Source of the DNA: an uncultured Ruminococcus sp.
GTDB taxonomy: Bacteria; Bacillota; Clostridia; Oscillospirales; Ruminococcaceae
Assembly: GCA_946531975.1 (NCBI GenBank)
Contig: CAMNAY010000042.1
Location: forward strand, 1-10,136
DNA length: 10,136 nucleotides
Reading direction: 5' to 3'
In this document: positions 5,854 to 10,136 of the stretch, piece after piece
Position numbering within the stretch: the first letter of the stretch is position 1
How the letters are laid out: every line of letters starts with the position of its first letter
Translations under genes and position numbers: made by a program
Notes under the pieces: model-generated
Seen by the model: the letters and a program-made list of their open reading frames with translations, nothing else
The model's database searches: none
Told to the model about the DNA's origin: nothing

Positions 5854-7281
5854 ATGGTACAGGCAATCAGAAAAACAAAAATCGTATGCACGCTCGGTCC
5901 GGCGACGGATACCGATGAGGTGCTGCGGCAGATGATGCAGGCGGGCATGAATGTTGCCCGATTCAATTTTTCCCATGCGGATTACGAGAAGGATAAGGTG
6001 CGTTTTGAGCGCGTTGTCCGGCTGCGCGAGGAGCTTGGGCTCCCGATCGCGACGATGCTCGACACAAAGGGTCCGGAGGTGCGCCTGCGCAAATTTCCGG
6101 AGGGCAGCGTCGAGATTCACGACGGCGACACCTACACGCTTACGACCCGCGATGTCCCCTGTGACAACAAGGTCGGCAGCGTGAACTATCCGCGTCTGGC
6201 GAAGGACGTCAAGCCGGGCGACACGGTGATGATCAATGACGGTCTGGTCGAGCTGCGCATCGAGCATGTCTCCCCGACCGATATCGAGTGCCGCGTCATT
6301 CACGGCGGCGTCCTCTCCAATCACAAATCCTGCAATTTCCCGGACGTTCACCTTTCGATGCCGTATCTCAGCGATGCGGACATGGAGGATCTGGAATTCG
6401 GCGCGAAGCTCGGCTTTGACTTCATTGCGGCGAGCTTTGCACGCACCGGCGCGGATATCCGCTATCTCCGGAAATTCACGCAGAGCCTTGGCTGGTACGG
6501 TGTCCGCATCATCGCGAAGATCGAGAACCGCGAGGGCGTGAACAATATCGACGAGATTCTGGAGGCAGCGGACGGCATTATGGTCGCACGCGGCGACATG
6601 GGCGTTGAAATTCCGTTCGAGCAGATCCCCGATATTCAGAAGAAGCTCATCCGCAAGGGCTATGAGGCGGGCAAGCAGGTCATTACCGCGACACAGATGC
6701 TGGAGTCGATGATCAATAACCCGCGCCCGACCCGTGCGGAGATCACGGACGTTGCAAATGCGATCTATGACGGCACCAGCGCGATCATGCTCTCAGGCGA
6801 GACGGCTGCGGGTCAGCATCCGGTCGAGGCGGTCGAGACTATGGCGCGGATTGCGGCGACCACAGAAGGCAACATCGACTACAAGGCGGAGTTCCTTGCG
6901 CGGATGAACGAAAAGGCGACGATTGCGGATGCAATCGCACACGCGACCGTCACAACCTCGCATGACCTCGATGCCAGCGCGATCATCACCGTCACGAAGG
7001 GCGGCGAGACTGCGCGCCTGATCTCCAAATACCGCCCGATGTTTCCGATCATTTCCTGCACGACCGATGAAATGATCCAGCGGCAGATGAACATGTCGTG
7101 GGGCGTGTATCCGCTGGTTATTGCCGAGGAAAACAGTACAGATGCGCTCTTTAAGCATGCGGTCGAGGCTGCGTGCAGAGCGGGTTATACCGAGCCGGGC
7201 GATCTGGTCGTCATTACGGCGGGCGTTCCGCTCGGTGTCTCCGGCACGACCAATCTTCTGAAGGTTGAAACGATTGAATAA
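5854..7281 (+). CDS. pyk: Pyruvate kinase
   Basis: Catalyses the last step of glycolysis, phosphoenolpyruvate plus ADP to pyruvate plus ATP, in the cytoplasm. At 475 residues it has the A, B and C domains of the basic enzyme and lacks the extra C-terminal PEP-utiliser-like domain found in Bacillus enzymes of about 585 residues. Seen: KTKIVCTLGPAT at 7-18; Arg36 in NVARFNFSH; LDTKGPEVR at 69-77; the catalytic Lys222 in IIAKIENREG; Glu224 and Asp248 (ARGDMGVE) as metal ligands; and ATQMLESMINNPRPTRAEITDVANA at 279-303 as the active-site signature region, quoted here only by its ends ATQML and DVANA. Glu87 in VEIHDG aligns by eye with the glutamate that marks K+-dependent enzymes, so K+ dependence is likely. 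It has its own promoter and terminator and is not next to pfkA, its frequent partner in Firmicutes. Only the start at 5854 gives the full N-terminal motif. Confidence 0.98.
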   Translation: MVQAIRKTKIVCTLGPATDTDEVLRQMMQAGMNVARFNFSHADYEKDKVRFERVVRLREELGLPIATMLDTKGPEVRLRKFPEGSVEIHDGDTYTLTTRDVPCDNKVGSVNYPRLAKDVKPGDTVMINDGLVELRIEHVSPTDIECRVIHGGVLSNHKSCNFPDVHLSMPYLSDADMEDLEFGAKLGFDFIAASFARTGADIRYLRKFTQSLGWYGVRIIAKIENREGVNNIDEILEAADGIMVARGDMGVEIPFEQIPDIQKKLIRKGYEAGKQVITATQMLESMINNPRPTRAEITDVANAIYDGTSAIMLSGETAAGQHPVEAVETMARIAATTEGNIDYKAEFLARMNEKATIADAIAHATVTTSHDLDASAIITVTKGGETARLISKYRPMFPIISCTTDEMIQRQMNMSWGVYPLVIAEENSTDALFKHAVEAACRAGYTEPGDLVVITAGVPLGVSGTTNLLKVETIE

Positions 7282-7315
7282 TGCCCCGCAGGGACGATTT
7301 CTATACGGAGGCGAT

Positions 7316-7354
7316 GCCCCGAAGCGATTCTTTGAAATTGCTTCGGGGCGTTTT
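7316..7354 (+). terminator. Intrinsic terminator of pyk
   Basis: Arms 7316-7329 and 7336-7349 form a 14-bp stem with one G-U pair and a 6-nt loop, followed by GTTTT. It begins 35 nt after the pyk stop codon and ends 57 nt before the next promoter, separating pyk from the downstream unit. Confidence 0.9.
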
Positions 7355-7410
7355 GCTGCGGTCCGGACTGTATGCACACGGTGCGCTGCACGCGGAAAAC
7401 GGCGTTTCGC

Positions 7411-7439
7411 TTGACAAACTGCGCAAAATGTAATATAAT
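7411..7439 (+). promoter_or_regulatory. Consensus sigma-A promoter of the CNNM/transglutaminase unit
   Basis: TTGACA (7411-7416), 17-bp spacer, TATAAT (7434-7439): every consensus base and the ideal spacing are present. Transcription should start near 7446, about 50 nt before the start codon at 7497. Its core, including the spacer, closely resembles the last promoter in the window (10104-10132). Confidence 0.93.
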
Positions 7440-7496
7440 CATGCTAACAATCCTAGGAACGAATGAGCAACACCGAAAGGAAGGAACGAACTGATT

Positions 7497-8834
7497 ATGG
7501 AAACCGACGGCGGCCGATTATGGCCTGCGATCGTCCTGCTGGTACTGATCGCTTTGCTGCGCGCATGGTATTCTGCCTGCGAAACCGCTCTGACGGAGAT
7601 CAATGATGCAATGGTACATGCCCGTGCGGAGGATGATCCTGCATGGAAGCCGCTTGATAAGCTGATCTCCGATCCGAGCAGAATGCGCAGAAGCTTCACG
7701 ATGCACCGGATTTTTTCTGCACTGCTGACGGGCTTGATGTGCTTTGCACTGTTCGGCGGGCGGCTCGTGACGCTGCTTCTCAGAACCGGCATCGGCATCC
7801 TGCCTGCGCGTCTGCTGGCGGCACTGATTCTGACGGTCGGGCTGACGCCGGTCATGGCAATCGTGACGGATCTGTTCCCGAAACGGATTGCGCTGCACCG
7901 GAGCGAACGGTTTGCGCGGTTCTGCGTGCCGTCTGTGCGGGTGATGATCGCTGTGCTGACGCCGCTCTGGGCAATCGCTTCTGCGGGCACGGCACTGCTT
8001 TGCAAGCTCACCGGCATTCCGGCTTCGGACAGCGTGGATGTCGTGACGGAGGAGGAAATCCGGCTGCTGGTCGATGCGGGCAATGAAACGGGCGGCATCG
8101 AGGAGAGCCAGCGCGAAATGATCAACAACATTTTCTCGTTTGACGATGTCGCGGTGTCGGATGTCATGACACACCGGAAGGACATGGCTGCAATTTCTGC
8201 GGATGCGACAGCGTCGGAAACGGCTGCGCTTGCGATGAAGGAAGGGTTTTCCCGCATCCCGGTCTATGAAAACCAGATCGACAGCATTGTCGGCGTCGTG
8301 CTGGTCAAAGACCTGCTGCCGCTGGTCGGCAAGGCGGAGGACTGCCGCGTCGATACGCTGATGCGTCCGGCAATTTTCGTGCCGGAGACTGCAAAATGCG
8401 GCGATGTGTTCCAGCGGATGCGCCGTGAGAAAATGCAGCTTGCAATCGTGTCTGATGAATACGGCGGAACCGCCGGCATGGTGACCATGGAGGACCTGCT
8501 GGAGGAGATTGTCGGCAGTATTCAGGATGAGTATGACGATGAAGAAGCGGAAATGACCGAGCTGGCAGAAGGTGTGTATTCCATTGCCGGCAGTGCGGAT
8601 CCGGAGGATATTCTGCCGCGGCTCGGCGTGAAATTTGAACATGACGATGAATTTGATACGATGAGCGCATTCGTTGTGCATCTGCTCGGACGGATTCCGG
8701 AGGAGGGCGAGCGCCCCTCTGCGGAGCAGGACGGCGTGCGCTATACGCTGCTCTCGTATGAAGACAACTGGATCAGCAGGATTCAGGCGGAGCTTCTGCC
8801 GAACCCTGCGGCTGCGGAGCCTGTGAAGGACTGA
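7497..8834 (+). CDS. CNNM/CorC (HlyC/CorC) family membrane protein with CBS domains
   Basis: A 445-residue protein of the hemolysin-like CNNM/CorC family, whose characterised members transport or regulate Mg2+ and related cations. Seen: a DUF21 membrane domain (about 1-175) with hydrophobic segments near 10-22, 72-95, 103-125 and 145-168; an acidic switch region with TEEEIRLLVDAG at 184-195 and GGIEESQREMINNIFSFDD at 199-217; a CBS pair (about 222-275, with VMTHRKDM, SRIPVYE and IVGVVLVKDLL; and 284-340, with LAIVSDEYGGTAGMVTMEDL and EEIVGSIQDE); and the C-terminal CorC_HlyC domain (about 356-435). The N-terminal motif SACETALTEI is normal for the family. Two other membrane motifs deviate: the usual GE..PK reads TDLFPKR (124-130), and the usual I-G in the second helix reads MH (69-70). 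An AAGGAAGG sequence lies about 12 nt upstream of the ATG, a long spacing. It is co-transcribed with the next gene. Confidence 0.92.
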   Translation: METDGGRLWPAIVLLVLIALLRAWYSACETALTEINDAMVHARAEDDPAWKPLDKLISDPSRMRRSFTMHRIFSALLTGLMCFALFGGRLVTLLLRTGIGILPARLLAALILTVGLTPVMAIVTDLFPKRIALHRSERFARFCVPSVRVMIAVLTPLWAIASAGTALLCKLTGIPASDSVDVVTEEEIRLLVDAGNETGGIEESQREMINNIFSFDDVAVSDVMTHRKDMAAISADATASETAALAMKEGFSRIPVYENQIDSIVGVVLVKDLLPLVGKAEDCRVDTLMRPAIFVPETAKCGDVFQRMRREKMQLAIVSDEYGGTAGMVTMEDLLEEIVGSIQDEYDDEEAEMTELAEGVYSIAGSADPEDILPRLGVKFEHDDEFDTMSAFVVHLLGRIPEEGERPSAEQDGVRYTLLSYEDNWISRIQAELLPNPAAAEPVKD

Positions 8835-8853
8835 ATCAGAGGGGAGGTACCGG

Positions 8854-9933
8854 ATGCGGCAGCTCAGAACTGTGATCGGAGTCGGAATCCTGATGATATT
8901 CCTGATGATCGCCATGGCGGTGGCTGTGAATCAGCGGAAAGAGAAGAAACAGGAGGCAAAAAGCGGAGACTTTGCATCGGCACGGTATCCGTATAAGCAG
9001 CTGGACGAACGCGGGAAGAAGCTGTACACTGCGCTGTATGAGGGAATTGCGGATTTCCGGACGCGCATTAGCCTGCCGGATACCTATACAGCAGATGAAT
9101 ATAAGAAGGTTTATCTGCTGCTGACGACACAGGAGCCGGAATTTTTCTATCTGGATACGACATATGAGACGGCTGCCGAAATGAGCAGCGTCGGGATGCA
9201 CTATACGACAGACAGGAGCGGGGCGGAGAAAATGACGAAAGACATGGAATCCGCCGCTGACCGCATACTCAGAGGGATCTCGCCGGTGCTGTCTGAACAG
9301 CAGAAAATGCTGATGATTCATGACGGAATTGCCGAAAACTGCTTTTATGAGAAAACTGCACATTCCAGCGATGCATACGGGTGCCTTGTTGAAGGTACGG
9401 CGCAGTGCGAGGGATATGCAAAAGCGTTTTTATATGTAGCACGCCGCGCGGGGCTGGAGGCAATGTGCGTACCGGGCGTGACAATCGCAGGCGAAGCGCA
9501 TATCTGGAATAAGGCGAAGATCGACGGCAAATACTATAATATAGATGTGACATGGGATGATGATGACACCTACGAGGGTGAAGTTGTACATTCCTGCTTT
9601 GCGGCATCAGACCGCGCGTTTCTGGATCATGAGCCGGATGAAAGTATATTCAGCCCGCCTTCCGGAACTGATGCGACAAAGACCTATTATCAGCTATACG
9701 GACTGGTTCTGAACGAAGCATCCCGCCTGCCGGAAATGGTGCGGAGCTGGTACGGGCAGAGACCGGGTAATGTGATTGAATTCCGATGCACGAGCGACGA
9801 GACACTTGCGGAGGCAAAGACGGCGCTGAAGACGGATCCGGAGGTCCGGAGAGCCATTGAGGAGACGACCGGAAGCACGTATCCGCGAATGTATGCGGAC
9901 GAAGAAAGGGATACTATTGTAATTTTACCATAA
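8854..9933 (+). CDS. Membrane-anchored transglutaminase-like domain protein
   Basis: A 359-residue protein with an uncleaved-looking N-terminal membrane anchor (about 6-25, followed by the basic NQRKEKKQ), an extracytoplasmic helical region (about 45-160), and a transglutaminase-like cysteine-peptidase fold. The probable triad is visible: Cys185 in GTAQCEGYAKAF, His216 in GEAHIWN, Asp231 in YYNIDVTWDD. These are the classic Cys-His-Asp motifs of bacterial transglutaminase-like proteins, which act as peptidases or amidases or cross-link cell-surface proteins; the substrate here is unknown. The region after 285 is not recognised. The start is backed by GGGGAGG 6 nt upstream. It follows the CNNM gene by 19 nt and so is in its operon. 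A lipobox is not seen. No clear terminator follows the stop at 9933, so transcription might run on toward the right edge. Confidence 0.88.
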   Translation: MRQLRTVIGVGILMIFLMIAMAVAVNQRKEKKQEAKSGDFASARYPYKQLDERGKKLYTALYEGIADFRTRISLPDTYTADEYKKVYLLLTTQEPEFFYLDTTYETAAEMSSVGMHYTTDRSGAEKMTKDMESAADRILRGISPVLSEQQKMLMIHDGIAENCFYEKTAHSSDAYGCLVEGTAQCEGYAKAFLYVARRAGLEAMCVPGVTIAGEAHIWNKAKIDGKYYNIDVTWDDDDTYEGEVVHSCFAASDRAFLDHEPDESIFSPPSGTDATKTYYQLYGLVLNEASRLPEMVRSWYGQRPGNVIEFRCTSDETLAEAKTALKTDPEVRRAIEETTGSTYPRMYADEERDTIVILP

Positions 9934-9988
9934 GAAAAAGCGCCGGTTCTCCGAAAATTGTCAAAAAGGGAAAACCTCGAAAAAGGGG

Positions 9989-10017
9989 TTGACAAAAGCA
10001 CGCGTATATGGTAAAAT
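9989..10017 (+). promoter_or_regulatory. Strong extended -10 promoter, upstream one of a tandem pair
   Basis: TTGACA (9989-9994), 17-bp spacer, TAAAAT (10012-10017) preceded by TGG, so an extended -10. The stretch just before the -35 is rich in A (GAAAAAGGGG), possibly an UP-like element. Transcription should start near 10024. No gene follows within the window. Confidence 0.82.
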
Positions 10018-10103
10018 AATCAAGTCGCCGCGAGAGCGGGGGCGGGCACAAAGCCTGAAGGAAAACGGCTCGAAAAAAACCTGAAAAAAGTTTTGAAAAG
10101 GGC

Positions 10104-10132
10104 TTGACAAACTTCAAAAAATGTGCTATAAT
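10104..10132 (+). promoter_or_regulatory. Strong consensus extended -10 promoter, downstream one of a tandem pair
   Basis: TTGACA (10104-10109), 17-bp spacer, TATAAT (10127-10132) preceded by TGC. All consensus bases are present, with an A-rich stretch upstream (10070-10100). The predicted start of transcription, near 10139, falls just past the window edge. Its upstream flank (TGAAAAGGGC before the -35) resembles that of the first promoter. Together they look like rRNA-operon P1/P2 promoters; the gene they serve lies outside the window. Confidence 0.88.
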
Positions 10133-10136
10133 AAAT

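Noticed and set aside
7463..7606. Short ORF starting at ATG 7463, overlapping the start of the CNNM gene out of frame
   Set aside because: The 47-residue product is Arg-rich with no motifs and only a weak AGGA upstream. It might affect initiation of the main gene, but nothing supports it as a gene.
7518..8915. 465-codon open frame on the minus strand
   Set aside because: Antisense to the CNNM gene, His/Arg/Gln-rich, crosses into the next gene, no ribosome binding site.
9934..9988. Terminator after the transglutaminase-like gene
   Set aside because: I looked for a hairpin followed by T residues after the stop at 9933 and found none that is stable.
10021..10080. Possible small RNA or anti-termination leader between the two right-edge promoters
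   Set aside because: Only 4-bp stems (near 10027-10038) and no boxA-like sequence were found; nothing beyond the promoters can be supported.

Overview
The window reads as chromosomal DNA of an anaerobic, endospore-forming, GC-rich member of the Clostridia. The evidence is a SpoVAC sporulation protein behind a sigma-G-type promoter, fermentative AdhE, a Na+-pumping decarboxylase (OadG/OadB), and AGGAGG-type ribosome binding sites. An Oscillospirales or Ruminococcaceae-like gut or rumen bacterium is my best guess, but the sequence alone does not prove it. I see no mobile element, CRISPR array, tRNA or rRNA inside the window.

Layout. (1) Minus strand, 3296 to 1: a sigma-A-type promoter drives oadG, then oadB, then the aldehyde dehydrogenase half of adhE, which runs off the left edge. 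A strong hairpin lies between oadB and adhE. (2) Plus strand, 3349-3925: a monocistronic spoVAC with a forespore-type promoter, closed by a 17-bp perfect hairpin that probably terminates both spoVAC and the convergent htrA. (3) Minus strand, 5618-3965: an HtrA/DegP-type membrane-anchored serine protease with a long Gln/Pro/Tyr-rich cytoplasmic tail. (4) An intergenic region at 5531-5853 carries divergent promoters, a leader hairpin and four TGTGAAA-like repeats. (5) Plus strand, 5750-7354: pyruvate kinase as its own transcription unit with promoter and terminator. (6) Plus strand, 7411-9933: a consensus promoter followed by a CNNM/CorC-family membrane protein with CBS domains and a membrane-anchored transglutaminase-like protein, 19 nt apart. 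(7) The right edge, 9934-10136: two closely spaced, near-consensus extended -10 promoters pointing right. This is the usual look of an rRNA operon or another very strongly expressed gene just outside the window.

How it fits together. Pyruvate kinase makes pyruvate and ATP. AdhE disposes of acetyl-CoA and NADH as ethanol. OadB/OadG turn a decarboxylation into a Na+ gradient. These are parts of fermentative energy metabolism, although only oadG, oadB and adhE appear co-transcribed. The carboxyltransferase (alpha) and biotin-carrier subunits needed by OadB/OadG are not in the window. HtrA handles envelope protein quality. The CNNM protein is a predicted divalent-cation transporter or sensor. Most of the window is ordinary core genome. 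The points most worth a second look are the orphan spoVAC with a near-perfect sigma-G promoter, the gamma-beta-adhE gene order lacking an alpha subunit, the divergent ion-site motifs in the CNNM protein, and the tandem promoters at the right edge.
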